Counted from the stretch's first letter, positions 49,003 through 59,133 are shown. The stretch: DNA of 64,000 bases from Bradyrhizobium sp. Gha (GCF_900113735.1 NZ_FOQM01000002.1:248001-312000), one strand, 5' to 3'. The notes: a model not told the origin generated them from the letters alone. Numbers and translations are program-made.

Positions 49003-50268
49003 CTATTTTCCCCGCAACTTCCCAATCAGCGGTGAAAGCAGGGACGACTTTTGTTTCTTCGTCTCGCTCCGGCCGGTCAGGCGTTGGGCGATCTGGAGGA
49101 ACATTTCGATCGACTTGTGATTGGCGGAGATCTCCGCGATCATCTGGCCGTTGTTGGCAGCCGCGCCGAAGATCTGCGGCTCGAACGGGATCGAGACCAC
49201 CGGCTGGCTCTCGATCGCCTTGGCGAATTCGGTGGCGGCGATCTCGGGCCGCTTGGGAATGCCGACCTGGTTCAGGCAGTACAGCGGCGGGCGGTCGTTC
49301 GGACGCGCGGCCTTCAGCAGATCGAACAGGTTCTTGGTGTTGCGCAAATTGGCGAGATCAGGTGCCGCCACGATCAAAATGTCGTCGGCGCCGATCAGGG
49401 CGCGCTTGGTCCAGCCCGACCATTGGTGCGGGATGTCGAGCACGATGCAGGGCATGGTCGAGCGCAGCGTGTCGAACACGGCATCGAAGGCGTCCGTGCC
49501 GAAATCATAGACCCGGTCGAGCGTCGCAGGCGCCGCCAGCAGGCTGAGATGGTCCGTGCATTTCGACAGCAGGCGGTCGATGAAGGCCGTATCGACCCGG
49601 TCGGGCGAGAACACGGCATCCGCGATACCCTGGGGCGGGTCCTGGTTGTAATCGAGCCCGGCGGTCCCGAAGGCGAGGTCGAGATCGGCGACCACCGCGT
49701 CCATGGCGAGATCCCGTGCGATCGCCCAGGCGACGTTGTGGGAGACGGTGGAGGCGCCGACGCCACCCTTGGCGCCGACCACGGCGATGATACGGCCGAC
49801 CGCCTTGGCTTCCGGCGCCGAGAACAGGTTGCAGATCGAGCGCACGACGTCGATCGCGCTGACCGGTGCAAGCACGTAATCGCTGACTCCGCGGCGCACC
49901 AGCTCGCGATAGAGCATGACATCGTTGATGCTGCCGATCACGACCACGCGGGTACCGGCGTCGCACACGGTGGCGAGCTGGTCGAGCCCGGTCAACAAAT
50001 CGTTGCGGGCATCGCTCTCGAGCACGATCACGTTCGGCGTCGGCGCCGAGCGATAAGCTTCGATTGCGGCTGCCATGCCGCCCATCTGGATTTTCAGATG
50101 GGCCTTGCCGAGACGGCGATCCTCGCCGGCCGATTGTACGGCGGCGGCGGTCTCCACGGTTTCGCAGAATGCCTGGACCGAGACACGCGGCGCGGGCGCA
50201 ATATGCTCCTCGGCCGGCGACGGGGCCTCCGGCTGCTCTTCCTGAGTCTGGCGCGCGTAGCTGATCAT
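49003..50268 (-). CDS. cpaE: Tad pilus localisation ATPase CpaE/TadZ
   Basis: 421-residue protein with an atypical receiver-like N-terminal domain (about 40-160) and a MinD/ParA-type ATPase domain. The P-loop is the deviant KGGVGAST form (VVGAKGGVGASTVSHN), followed by VVADLDLAFG and the MinD-like VLDIPHQWSGWTKRAL stretch. In other alphaproteobacteria it places the pilus machine at the pole. The start overlaps the cpaD stop by 4 bases (atga), so translation is coupled. Confidence 0.92.
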   Translation of the reverse strand: MISYARQTQEEQPEAPSPAEEHIAPAPRVSVQAFCETVETAAAVQSAGEDRRLGKAHLKIQMGGMAAAIEAYRSAPTPNVIVLESDARNDLLTGLDQLATVCDAGTRVVVIGSINDVMLYRELVRRGVSDYVLAPVSAIDVVRSICNLFSAPEAKAVGRIIAVVGAKGGVGASTVSHNVAWAIARDLAMDAVVADLDLAFGTAGLDYNQDPPQGIADAVFSPDRVDTAFIDRLLSKCTDHLSLLAAPATLDRVYDFGTDAFDAVFDTLRSTMPCIVLDIPHQWSGWTKRALIGADDILIVAAPDLANLRNTKNLFDLLKAARPNDRPPLYCLNQVGIPKRPEIAATEFAKAIESQPVVSIPFEPQIFGAAANNGQMIAEISANHKSIEMFLQIAQRLTGRSETKKQKSSLLSPLIGKLRGK

Positions 50269-50999
50269 TTGCCGGAGTCGCTGAGTTTGGCCTTCTCGGC
50301 CTCGGGATAGGTGGTCGTCGTCGTAGTGCCCTTGCGGTATTTCTCGAAGGCGGTGATACGCCGCGCCGTGTAGGCGGGGGTCTCAGGCCGCGGCTGCTCG
50401 AGGTCCGACGGATTGTCGATCATGGCCGCCATGTTCCGCTGATAAGAGCAGCCGAAATTGTAATAGTCCTTGTTCTCGAACCAGCTCTTGTTCTTCATGG
50501 AGGGGCCGACATCCTCCGGCCAGAGGCCGCAGGGGCCTGCGACCGCCGCGATCTTCGAATAGGTCAGGCGGATCGGCGGCAGGAACTGCTTGTCTTCCGG
50601 CTGATAGGGGCGGGTGATGATGCCGCGCGGGGGAACGCCAGCCGCCGCCAGCATGGCCTGAATCTCGCGCATGGATTCCGCCGCCGGACGCGCATTGGGC
50701 GTTCCCGTGGGCACATCGATGTGGATTGCGCCGGTGCCTTCGTGCATCCAGGTCGACGCCAGGCCCATCACGTCGGCACGCTGGGCGGCGGTCAAACCGC
50801 CGCGGGCGTGGCCGACGAAAACGACGATCGAGCGGTTCTGCTCCTCGATCGCAATCGGATGACGTTGCTTGTAGTCGTCGGGAATGGAGCCGGTGGCCAC
50901 CTCGTCATGCTGGCAGCCGCCGAGCGCGAGCGCGATACCGACGAGCACACCACCGAGGCCGGCGGCGCGGTGGCGGGTGTGGGGTCGTGGTGTGATCAT
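50265..50999 (-). CDS. cpaD: Pilus assembly lipoprotein CpaD
   Basis: 244-residue outer-membrane-associated protein that works with the CpaC secretin. The N-terminal leader ends with a lipobox LGGC (Cys at about residue 29). The CpaD family pattern includes VFVGHARGGLTAAQRADVMG, IQAMLAAAGVP, SYSKIAAVAGPCGLWPEDVG-like and YNFGCSYQRNMAAMIDNPSDL segments. It lies between cpaC (20-base gap) and cpaE (4-base overlap). Confidence 0.92.
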   Translation of the reverse strand: MITPRPHTRHRAAGLGGVLVGIALALGGCQHDEVATGSIPDDYKQRHPIAIEEQNRSIVVFVGHARGGLTAAQRADVMGLASTWMHEGTGAIHIDVPTGTPNARPAAESMREIQAMLAAAGVPPRGIITRPYQPEDKQFLPPIRLTYSKIAAVAGPCGLWPEDVGPSMKNKSWFENKDYYNFGCSYQRNMAAMIDNPSDLEQPRPETPAYTARRITAFEKYRKGTTTTTTYPEAEKAKLSDSGK

Positions 51000-51019
51000 A
51001 ACTGGGTCCCCGTTCCGCG

Positions 51020-52498
51020 TCAGTCGGTGATGAAGCCGTAGGTGCCGCGGTAGTTCTTTGCCGGTTCGGACCGGCCCGGCACGCCATAGATGCGGTTGAT
51101 GTTGCCGATCAGTTCGGCCTGCGGATCCGACGGCGTCGCGAAGCCGTCATCCGGCCGCGACAAGTCCTTCGGCGCGGCTGCGCGAACGACATAAGGCGTG
51201 ACGATCACGACCAGCTCGGTCGTGTTGTTGACGAAGTCGCGGCTGCGGAAAAGCGTGCCGAGAATCGGCAGCTGCATCAGGCCCGGCAATCCGCTGACAG
51301 CCTGCTTGGTCTGCTGCTGGATCAGCCCGGCCATCGCCATCGCGCCGCCGGAGGGAATTTCGAGCGAGGTTTCCGCGCGGCGCGTCCTGATCGAAGGTAC
51401 CGTCAGCGAGTTGACCGACGACGAGGTCACGGCTTGCGACAGTGTGATCGCATTGTCGTTGGAGAGTTCCGACACCTCGGTCATCACCCGCAGGCTGATC
51501 TTGCCCTCGGTCAGCACGACAGGGGTGAAGTTGAGCGAGATGCCGAACTTCTTGAAGCTGATCTGGGTGGTGCAGACATGCGTGGTGGGATCGCAGGCAT
51601 AGCCTGCCGGGACCGGGAATTCGCCGCCGGCGATGAAGGTCGCCGATTCACCCGAGATTGCGGTCAGGTTCGGTTCGGCCAGCGTGCGGATCACGCCCGC
51701 GGTTTCCATCGCGCGGAGCGTCGCCTGCACCGACGGGGTTGCGCCGAACTTCGTGGTCAGACTATTGCCGTCCACGAGATTGTGGCCGAGTGCGGTGAAC
51801 GGATTGGAGTTGTTGAAGCTCACCACCGAGGTGCCGTAGTTGAGGTTTGCGGAAAGGTCGATGCCGAGCTGCTTGACGATGTTGCGCGCGACTTCGGCAA
51901 CCGTCACCTTCAGCATGACCTGGTCGCGGCCGCGGACCACGATCGAATTCACCACCTTGTCGGGCCCACCGGCGAGGCGTGCGGCGAGATCGTTGGCCTG
52001 CTGCGCTTCGACAGGATTGGCCGCCGTCCCGGTGAGGATGATGCCGTCGCCGAGGCCGTCGATCTGGATGTCGGAATTGGGCAGTATCTGCTTGAGCGCG
52101 GCGCGTGCGCCGTTGAGGTCGCGCTTGACCGCGATGTCATAGGCCGCGATCTGCTGTCCGGCGGAATCGAAGAACACGATGTTGGTTTGGCCGACCGAGG
52201 CGCCGATGATGTAGGCGCGTTGGGCGGAGCGGACCACCGCATTGGCGATCTTGGGATCAGCGACCAGCACGTCCTTGATGTCGCGCGGCAGGTCGATCAC
52301 GATCGACTTGCCGACGCCGAGCGAGAGGAAGCGCGCGTTCATCTGGCCGTCGGCCGCAACCGGCGCTGCGGCACGGTAATCAGCGGCGATCACGGGCGTC
52401 AGCGCCAGCGCGACAGCGGCCGAGAACGACAGGGCGCGAACGATCGAGGTCCGCATCGTCGTCGGATTTGCCCTGCATTTCATATCGACTGTCCTCAT
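51020..52498 (-). CDS. cpaC: Outer-membrane secretin CpaC/RcpA
   Basis: 492-residue secretin forming the pilus exit channel. A signal peptide (SIVRALSFSAAVALALTPVIA) is followed by a pilus-specific N-domain (SLGVGKSIVIDLPRDIKDVLVADP), then a BON-like segment (DIQIDGLGDGIILTGTAANPVEA) and the C-terminal secretin domain (TLAEPNLTAISGESATFIAGGEFPVP, ending near ELVVIVTPYVV). A Cys pair occurs in YACDPTTHVC. The first ATG overlaps the cpaB stop by 4 bases; a second ATG at 52483 with gagga just upstream is an equal candidate and shortens the protein by five residues. Confidence 0.93.
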   Translation of the reverse strand: MRTVDMKCRANPTTMRTSIVRALSFSAAVALALTPVIAADYRAAAPVAADGQMNARFLSLGVGKSIVIDLPRDIKDVLVADPKIANAVVRSAQRAYIIGASVGQTNIVFFDSAGQQIAAYDIAVKRDLNGARAALKQILPNSDIQIDGLGDGIILTGTAANPVEAQQANDLAARLAGGPDKVVNSIVVRGRDQVMLKVTVAEVARNIVKQLGIDLSANLNYGTSVVSFNNSNPFTALGHNLVDGNSLTTKFGATPSVQATLRAMETAGVIRTLAEPNLTAISGESATFIAGGEFPVPAGYACDPTTHVCTTQISFKKFGISLNFTPVVLTEGKISLRVMTEVSELSNDNAITLSQAVTSSSVNSLTVPSIRTRRAETSLEIPSGGAMAMAGLIQQQTKQAVSGLPGLMQLPILGTLFRSRDFVNNTTELVVIVTPYVVRAAAPKDLSRPDDGFATPSDPQAELIGNINRIYGVPGRSEPAKNYRGTYGFITD

Positions 52499-53292
52499 CG
52501 TGCCTTCGTCGCCTGGGTTGCGACGCCGTAGCGAATGATCGAAATGCCGTCGCGCTTCTGCGCGGAGTCATCGAGCGTGATCTCGGTCGACTTGACGTCG
52601 GCAATGCTGCGCAGCGCCAGCGACAGCGTTCCCGCCTGGCGGGACGACGCGAGCTGCTGGGCCTGCGCGGGATTGAGTTCCAGCGTCACGGTCTTGCCGA
52701 GCACCGTGTTCTGGCCGTCCTTCTCCTTCGGAGCCTGATCGATGGCGAGCACGCGGACGTTCACCAAAATGACCTCGGTGTTGATGATGTCCTGGCCACC
52801 GCCGGTCTGATCGGGGTTCTTGAGGCGGCGCGTCAGCAGCACGTCGACCCGGTCGTTCGGCAGGATGAAGCCGCCGGCGCCGGTTTCCGGCGAGATTTCG
52901 GTCGAGATCGCGCGCATGCCTGATGGCAGGATCGCGGCCATGAATCCGGAGCCATCGGCCTTCACCAGCTTCTGGTCGCGGATCGGTTCACCCTGGATGA
53001 AGGGGGCACGCGCGATCGACCCGGCGACCTGGGTCGCGCCGTCGGGGCGCTCGTTGCGGCGAATGAAGGTGGAGCTGGCTGTCGCGGTCGGCCAGGTCTG
53101 CCACTGCACGTCTTCGGGCTTCACGGTCTGGCCGAGACCGATGTCGTTCTTGGCGACCAGAACGTCGGTGGTGGGAAGCTGCGCGACGGGAGCTGCTGGA
53201 GGCGGCGCAGAGTCCGAGCCGCTCGCCAGATACGCGGCGAAGCCGCCGGCGCAGATGGCGACCGTCAGGACGACTATGCGTGCCCTATTCAT
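52495..53292 (-). CDS. cpaB: Flp pilus assembly protein CpaB/RcpC
   Basis: 265-residue periplasmic protein with an N-terminal membrane anchor (residues 4-23, ARIVVLTVAICAGGFAAYLA). An SAF-like domain follows, typical of CpaB (VLVAKNDIGLGQTVKPEDVQWQTWP, then IQGEPIRDQKLV), and a RcpC core with ISTEISPETGAGGFILPNDRVDVLLT. The start at 53292 is an ATG; a GTG three codons upstream is less well placed. It begins 125 bases downstream of cpaA and overlaps cpaC by 4 bases. The gap in front contains the string cattaaccatg, a possible regulatory half-site. Confidence 0.92.
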   Translation of the reverse strand: MNRARIVVLTVAICAGGFAAYLASGSDSAPPPAAPVAQLPTTDVLVAKNDIGLGQTVKPEDVQWQTWPTATASSTFIRRNERPDGATQVAGSIARAPFIQGEPIRDQKLVKADGSGFMAAILPSGMRAISTEISPETGAGGFILPNDRVDVLLTRRLKNPDQTGGGQDIINTEVILVNVRVLAIDQAPKEKDGQNTVLGKTVTLELNPAQAQQLASSRQAGTLSLALRSIADVKSTEITLDDSAQKRDGISIIRYGVATQATKAR

Positions 53293-53417
53293 ACGCTTCA
53301 CTTTCCACAGAACGCCGCGACGCTGCCGCCGCCGTATTCGGCAGTTGACCAGCTATTCGTCAAAGCATGGTTAATGAGGCGTATCTAAATCGCCTTAACG
53401 CCGGGTTATCGCGGCGT

Positions 53418-53942
53418 CTAGCGCAGCGCGAGGTGAGCGAGATCGATCGCCTTCACCCACTCGGTTTCGGGGTAGATCAGCAGCGCGCCGAGCGCGAGCG
53501 CGATGCCATAGGGAATGCCGGTCTGCTTGTCGTGCAGCCGTGCGAGCCAGGCCTGGCCGGCAAGCCCGTAAGGCAACGGCCATTGCCGAAACTGGAGCAG
53601 GAGCAGGGTCAGCGCTCCGCCGAACAGTGAAGCGTAGAGCAGGAAGTCCATCAATTGCGCGAAGCCGAACCAGAGCGCCACGGAAGCCGCGACCTTGGCG
53701 TCGCCGCCGCCCATCCAGCCCATCGCAAAGCAGGTGAAAGCCACGACGAGGATCAGCGCGCCGGCGCCGAGATGGCTGAGCACCTCGTATGGTGCCATCC
53801 CACCGGCAAAGGCGAGCACGAAGAAGCCGGCGATCAGCGCCAGCGAGACGCGGTTCGAGATGGTCATGGTGAAGAGATCGCTGGCGGCTGCGAACGCCAT
53901 CAGGGCCGGGAAGAGCAGAAGGCGCGCGAGGTCGAGGATCAT
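53418..53942 (-). CDS. cpaA: Prepilin peptidase CpaA
   Basis: 174-residue integral membrane aspartyl protease that cleaves the Flp prepilin. Six hydrophobic helices are visible. The two active-site aspartates lie in ASDLFTMTISN (about residue 22) and in the GxGD motif MGGGDAK (about residue 80). It lacks the N-methyltransferase domain of PilD, as expected for the Tad type. It is the first cpa gene after the flp pilin gene, about 310 bases downstream of it. Confidence 0.93.
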   Translation of the reverse strand: MILDLARLLLFPALMAFAAASDLFTMTISNRVSLALIAGFFVLAFAGGMAPYEVLSHLGAGALILVVAFTCFAMGWMGGGDAKVAASVALWFGFAQLMDFLLYASLFGGALTLLLLQFRQWPLPYGLAGQAWLARLHDKQTGIPYGIALALGALLIYPETEWVKAIDLAHLALR

Positions 53943-54037
53943 TGGCTGCGTCTTGGGCCTGGGTCTATTGCCGGATCGGGGCGCCGGCGCATGCTAGAAG
54001 GCAGTGCTAAACAAACCGACAACGGGTGTCGGCGGCC

Positions 54038-54184
54038 TCACCACATGCTGACGATGCGTATTGCGAGCGTGGCTACGGCGAGCAGCAGCGCAAGGCAGAC
54101 CCAATAGGCCGACGTGTCGATGCGCGCCGTGTCCGCCTCGCTCGCCGCAACCGCGGCAGCGGTCCTGTGTTTACGCAACGCCAC
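54038..54184 (-). CDS. 48-residue single-helix membrane peptide
   Basis: Small frame between flp and cpaA starting with GTG. The first 25 residues are polar and Ala/Arg-rich (ALRKHRTAAAVAASEADTAR). They are followed by one hydrophobic helix (AYWVCLALLLAVATLAIRIV) and a short end. Only a weak ribosome site (ggcgag) is present. It lies on the far side of the flp terminator, so it would need its own promoter or read-through. Not recognised; recorded because its composition and location suggest a real pilus-associated peptide. Confidence 0.4.
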   Translation of the reverse strand: MALRKHRTAAAVAASEADTARIDTSAYWVCLALLLAVATLAIRIVSMW

Positions 54185-54201
54185 TGGAACTCGCCCCGTC
54201 C

Positions 54202-54230
54202 AAAAAACAAAGGCCCCGGAGATCCGGGGC
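54202..54230 (-). terminator. Rho-independent terminator after flp
   Basis: Minus-strand hairpin gccccgg-atct-ccggggc followed by ctttgttttttg, 26 bases after the pilin stop. It should separate abundant pilin mRNA from the assembly genes, giving the usual high pilin to machine ratio. Confidence 0.85.
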
Positions 54231-54255
54231 GTTTGCCGTTCGTTTCCCGGTCGGC

Positions 54256-54420
54256 TTACTTCAGCGAGGAGCTGATCGAGCCGAACTTGGTGTTCAGCGA
54301 GGTGCCGAGCTGGTTGACGACGGTGATGATGGCCAGCGCGATGCCGGCGGCAATCAGGCCGTATTCGATGGCCGTGGCGCCGGATTCATCTTTGGCGAAA
54401 CGCGCAATCAGGTTCTTCAT
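54256..54420 (-). CDS. flp: Flp/Fap family major pilin
   Basis: 54-residue prepilin too short for routine gene callers. The leader MKNLIARFAKDESG is followed by the Flp-type processing region ATAIEYGLIAAGIALAIITVV, with the conserved Glu-Tyr pair (E19-Y20) five and six residues after the cleavage Gly14. One hydrophobic helix makes the pilus core, and the tail is NQLGTSLNTKFGSISSSLK. A ggag ribosome site lies 8 bases upstream. It is processed by CpaA and exported by the CpaF-TadBC machine encoded next to it. Confidence 0.93.
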   Translation of the reverse strand: MKNLIARFAKDESGATAIEYGLIAAGIALAIITVVNQLGTSLNTKFGSISSSLK

Positions 54421-54672
54421 GGACTAAACTCCATCTGGGTGTGGTCGCCTCGTTCGGCGCTGCATTGACGTGACGACCATGTGAGCCGAGCTCTTTCGGT
54501 CGAGTTAATTCGATCGGTCAAACCCGCGTCTCGCGCGATGCTTTCGGCCAAAGTGAATTTCACCTTAAGGCGATTATCGCAATTCCTTCGGTTCGGAACG
54601 TGGCGTCAACTTCATCCTCCCTTAAATTTAGCGGAGTAGGCGTAGAGAGATCAGCCGCAAGGAAGAGAAGCG

Positions 54673-55503
54673 ATGATGTCGAGCCTGCCCATGCAAGTCG
54701 CCCTGATGCTCGGCGAGACCATCGAGAAGGTGATTCCGGTCACCTTCATGCTCGCAGTCCTGTTCACGGTGCTCGAGCATTTCTGGGCCTGCAATCCCGG
54801 TCCGTCCTGGTGGCGCAAGCGCGAGATCGTAACCGACATCTGCTACTGGTTCTTCGTTCCGGTGTTCGCCCGCACCATGCGGATCGGACTCCTGATCGTT
54901 ACCGCCGGCTTCTTCTTCAACATCCACGACGCCGACGAGCTGATCGCCTTCTACGACAACGGGCACGGGCCGCTGTCGCAGCTGCCGCTCTGGTTGCAAG
55001 GTGTGCTGTTCCTGGTACTCGCCGACTTCATGCTGTACTGGCTGCACCGGCTGTTTCATGGCGGCGAGTTCTGGAAATATCATGCGATCCATCACTCCTC
55101 GGAGGAGATCAGCTGGATTTCGGCCGCCCGCTTCCATCCGGTCAATCTGATGCTCGGCACGATCGGCGTCGACGTCGTACTGCTGATGGCCGGCATTTCG
55201 CCGAACGTGATGATCTGGGTCGGCCCGTTCACGACCTTCCATTCGGCCTTCGTGCACGCCAATCTGAACTGGACCTTCGGGCCTTTCAGATATCTGCTGG
55301 CGACGCCGGTGTTCCATCGCTGGCACCACACTGCGCTCGAAGAGGGCGGCGACACCAATTTCGCCGGCACCTTCCCGATCTGGGACGTGCTGTTCGGGAC
55401 CTTCCGCATGCCGATGGGCGAACTGCCGAAGGATTACGGCAAGGACGAAGCGGCCATGCCGAAGGAGATCGCCGGCCAGCTTGCCTATCCGTTCCGGCAA
55501 TAG
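54673..55503 (+). CDS. Sterol desaturase/fatty acid hydroxylase family protein
   Basis: 276-residue membrane-bound di-iron oxygenase. Hydrophobic helices alternate with the diagnostic His clusters: HRLFH (about residue 126), HAIHH (about 138) and HRWHH (about 217), together with HPVN and an additional FHSAFVHANLNW. An aaggaagagaag ribosome site precedes the ATG. It is divergent from flp. Substrates in this superfamily range from fatty acids and sterols to carotenoids and hopanoid-type lipids; none can be named here. Confidence 0.88.
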   Translation: MMSSLPMQVALMLGETIEKVIPVTFMLAVLFTVLEHFWACNPGPSWWRKREIVTDICYWFFVPVFARTMRIGLLIVTAGFFFNIHDADELIAFYDNGHGPLSQLPLWLQGVLFLVLADFMLYWLHRLFHGGEFWKYHAIHHSSEEISWISAARFHPVNLMLGTIGVDVVLLMAGISPNVMIWVGPFTTFHSAFVHANLNWTFGPFRYLLATPVFHRWHHTALEEGGDTNFAGTFPIWDVLFGTFRMPMGELPKDYGKDEAAMPKEIAGQLAYPFRQ

Positions 55504-55646
55504 GCGGGCCATAAAACGTCAGTCCGTTAGAACAATAGTCGGCGAATTTGGGGAACGTTCACGAATTACAGGCAGGTTAACCGGGTCGGGCGCCGGCTCC
55601 GCTTGGTGATCGATTCTGCCGGTTTGTGACGTCCCGGGGTAAGAGT

Positions 55647-56147
55647 ATGCGTAAAGTGTTCCTGCGCCGTCATGCGCGCATCTGTCTGCTGGTTGCGACC
55701 AGTGTGCTGGCTTCGCCTTCGATTGGCCTTGCCGAGCCCACCATCGATACCATCGCCGTGAATGTCGACCAGGCCAAGCTCGTTCGGCTGCCCGGCAAAG
55801 TGGCGACGATCGTGGTCGGTAATCCCTTGATCGCCGATGTCACGCTCCAGCCTGGCGGGATGATCGTCGTCACAGGCAAAGGCTACGGTGCCACCAATTT
55901 CATCGCGCTCGATCGCGGCGGAGAGATCCTGGTCGACCGGCAGATTCAGGTAGAGGGCCCCAGCGACCGGCTCGTCACCGTCTATCGCGGGGTCGATCGG
56001 GAGTCCTACAGCTGCATGCCGCTCTGCCAGCGCCGGGTTACGCTCGGCGACAGCGACACCTACTTCAACACCACCATGAGTCAGGCTGGTGCGCTGAACA
56101 GCAATGCCAGCGGCACCGGCGGCGCGGCGGCCGCAAAGACGAACTAG
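55647..56147 (+). CDS. Stand-alone secretin N-domain protein (CpaC-like)
   Basis: 166-residue exported protein. A signal peptide (RICLLVATSVLASPSIGLA) is followed by a single pilus-type N-domain like the front of CpaC: ITVNVDQAKLVRL-like opening, then VATIVVGNPLIADVTLQPGGMIVVTGKGYGATNFIALD. The channel-forming secretin part is missing. A two-Cys motif (SCMPLC) follows, then an Ala/Gly/Asn-rich tail. The start was moved to 55647 on the signal peptide. It may be an accessory or decoy subunit of the pilus pore; it is near the locus but on the opposite strand from cpaC. Confidence 0.8.
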   Translation: MRKVFLRRHARICLLVATSVLASPSIGLAEPTIDTIAVNVDQAKLVRLPGKVATIVVGNPLIADVTLQPGGMIVVTGKGYGATNFIALDRGGEILVDRQIQVEGPSDRLVTVYRGVDRESYSCMPLCQRRVTLGDSDTYFNTTMSQAGALNSNASGTGGAAAAKTN

Positions 56148-56176
56148 CAAGGCAAATCAAGCGGCCACGGCAACCG

Positions 56177-56195
56177 GCGGGACCTCTGGTCCCGC
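56177..56195. terminator. Hairpin after the N-domain protein gene
   Basis: Perfect 8-bp stem gcgggacc / ggtcccgc with a tct loop, 30 bases after the gene. No T-run follows, so it is at best a weak or Rho-assisted transcription end. Confidence 0.45.
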
Positions 56196-56293
56196 GCGGG
56201 CGCCGGCGCGTCGGTAACCGCGCAGAGGCAGCGTGGTTAACAGGTCTTAACGGTTCGCTCGGGCCAGTTCGCACTCTCTAAGACACCAAGAAC

Positions 56294-56324
56294 GAAAAAG
56301 GCCGTGCATCCCGCACGGCCTTTT
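56294..56324. terminator. Bidirectional Rho-independent terminator
   Basis: Stem ggccgtgc / gcacggcc with loop atccc, flanked by an A-run on the left and a T-run on the right, so it works in both directions. It lies about 60 bases downstream of the cold-shock gene on the minus strand and about 145 bases beyond the N-domain gene on the plus strand. Confidence 0.85.
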
Positions 56325-56382
56325 CCATATTCCAGGCGCTTGCCCTGATCCTTGCGCGTCCTGCGAGGATGCGCGCTGGAGA

Positions 56383-56595
56383 TCAGCCGGCGTCGCGGAG
56401 GTTGTCGGCGGCCGACTTACCGGACCGGCGATCGGCGACGATCTCGTAGGAAAGCTTCTGGCCTTCGCGCAGCGAGCCGAGGCCGGCGCGCTCGACGGCG
56501 CTGATGTGAACGAACACGTCGCTGCCGCCATCATCGGGCTGGATGAAGCCATAGCCCTTGGTTGCGTTAAACCACTTCACGGTTCCCATGCTCAC
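56383..56595 (-). CDS. cspA: Cold-shock domain protein
   Basis: 70-residue single-stranded nucleic acid chaperone. It contains both RNA-binding motifs, KGYGFIQP (RNP1) and DVFVHIS (RNP2), within [16 protein letters not shown]. The GTG at 56595 is chosen: aaggga sits 8 bases upstream and the resulting M-S-M-G-T-V-K-W-F start is usual in this group; the ATG two codons later is the alternative. It is the last gene of a minus-strand RNA/translation module with infA and the DEAD-box helicase. The exact csp paralogue name is not certain. Confidence 0.92.
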   Translation of the reverse strand: MSMGTVKWFNATKGYGFIQPDDGGSDVFVHISAVERAGLGSLREGQKLSYEIVADRRSGKSAADNLRDAG

Positions 56596-56629
56596 AGGGG
56601 TAGTCCCTTCTCAGATACACAATGCAAGA

Positions 56630-56645
56630 GCCTGCTCGCGCAGGC
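56630..56645 (-). promoter_or_regulatory. GNRA-capped hairpin in the csp leader
   Basis: On the minus strand gcctgc-gcga-gcaggc forms a 6-bp stem with a GCGA (GNRA) tetraloop, 35 bases before the GTG start of the cold-shock gene. A second small palindrome (accgg-ctata-ccggt) lies at 56686-56700. Long structured leaders controlling translation by temperature are known for csp mRNAs; a regulatory role here is inferred. Confidence 0.4.
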
Positions 56646-56859
56646 CGGTTAGATCGAATTTTGGAAGGGTCGTCAGCGTGTCTGAACCGGCTATACCGGT
56701 GGATGCTAATATCGTCCGGCCGAAAATCGATGTGTTCATTTTATTGGAATCAAGGCGCCAAAACAATCCTGACGCGCACGATTTTTTGATCCACCGTGAA
56801 GCCACGGCGGATCAGCGTTCAATCAGCAGCTTTATTCCACGCTGACGCGCGGGGAACCA

Positions 56860-57147
56860 TTAACGGCGACGGAATTGGCCGCCGCGTTGTCCGGGGCGGG
56901 GAGGTCCGCCCACCCCACTCGGCCGTTCGTCCTTGTGGCGGAAAATCAGCCGGCCCTTTTCGAGGTCGTAGGGCGACATCTCCACCGTCACGCGGTCTCC
57001 CGCCAGCGTCTTGATGCGGTTCTTCTTCATCTTGCCGGCGGTGTAGGCGACGATCTCGTGCCCGGCGTCGAGCTGCACGCGGTAGCGCGCGTCGGGGAGG
57101 ATTTCGGTGACCAGTCCTTCGAACTGGATCAGCTCTTCCTTAGCCAT
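56860..57147 (-). CDS. infA: Translation initiation factor IF-1 with Arg/Gly tail
   Basis: 95-residue IF-1, an OB-fold protein binding the ribosomal A site during initiation. The core (residues 1-72) begins [26 protein letters not shown] and includes [33 protein letters not shown]. The extra C-terminal 20 residues are Gly, Pro and Arg rich ([18 protein letters not shown]), beyond the usual 72-residue length. It starts 23 bases after the helicase stop, so it is probably in one unit with it. An infA elsewhere on the chromosome may be the main copy. Confidence 0.92.
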   Translation of the reverse strand: MAKEELIQFEGLVTEILPDARYRVQLDAGHEIVAYTAGKMKKNRIKTLAGDRVTVEMSPYDLEKGRLIFRHKDERPSGVGGPPRPGQRGGQFRRR

Positions 57148-57170
57148 GAATTTCTCCAGGTCGTGGACGG

Positions 57171-58721
<1,551 letters not shown>

Positions 58722-59040
58722 GTCAAATGCGATCGGCCCTACGCAATCGGCGGGGCGCGCGCAAAAGGGTGTCGAGAAGACACCTGCGTGTTTGGGGTGT
58801 CGGATGGCCTGGGAGATATGGGGCAAGCCAGAGGCCCGTACGGGCTTAAGAACACGCGGCTCGCTATGACCGCTCGATTCGCGAGCGATCTACACCACTA
58901 TATGGAACATCGAGGGGGCGCTTTCAAGGCAGGCTTCATCTGGCGTCGATTGCCGTGCAAAAATAGTAATGCCGGAAATTTAGCCAATAGGTAGATTTTG
59001 CTCATAAAATAGGCTGATTGCCGCATAAGCATACATTTTG

Positions 59041-59061
59041 TCCGCCCAATATTTGGGCGGA
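59041..59061. promoter_or_regulatory. Perfect 21-bp palindrome upstream of urtA
   Basis: tccgcccaa-tat-ttgggcgga, arms of 9 bases with a 3-base centre, 73 bases upstream of the sigma-54 -24 element. The position suits an enhancer-type activator site (an NtrC-like protein would bind here), but the sequence is not the textbook NtrC box. Confidence 0.5.
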
Positions 59062-59113
59062 TAGACCGCGTCGAAACTTCGTTTGCGTCAAAATTATCAA
59101 GTCTTATCAACAA

Positions 59114-59129
59114 CTTGGCAGGCGCCAAG
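59114..59129. promoter_or_regulatory. Inverted repeat next to the urtA promoter
   Basis: cttggc-aggc-gccaag, perfect 6-base arms with a 4-base spacer, ending 4 bases before the sigma-54 -24 element. Possible repressor or activator contact site. Confidence 0.4.
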
Positions 59130-59133
59130 CCCA

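Noticed and set aside
53360..53400. CtrA box ahead of cpaB
   Set aside because: A cattaaccatg half-site is present, but the second half does not fit TTAA-N7-TTAA.
56569..56589. ATG at 56589 as the cold-shock gene start
   Set aside because: The ribosome site is 14 bases away, while the GTG at 56595 has ideal spacing and the usual N-terminus.
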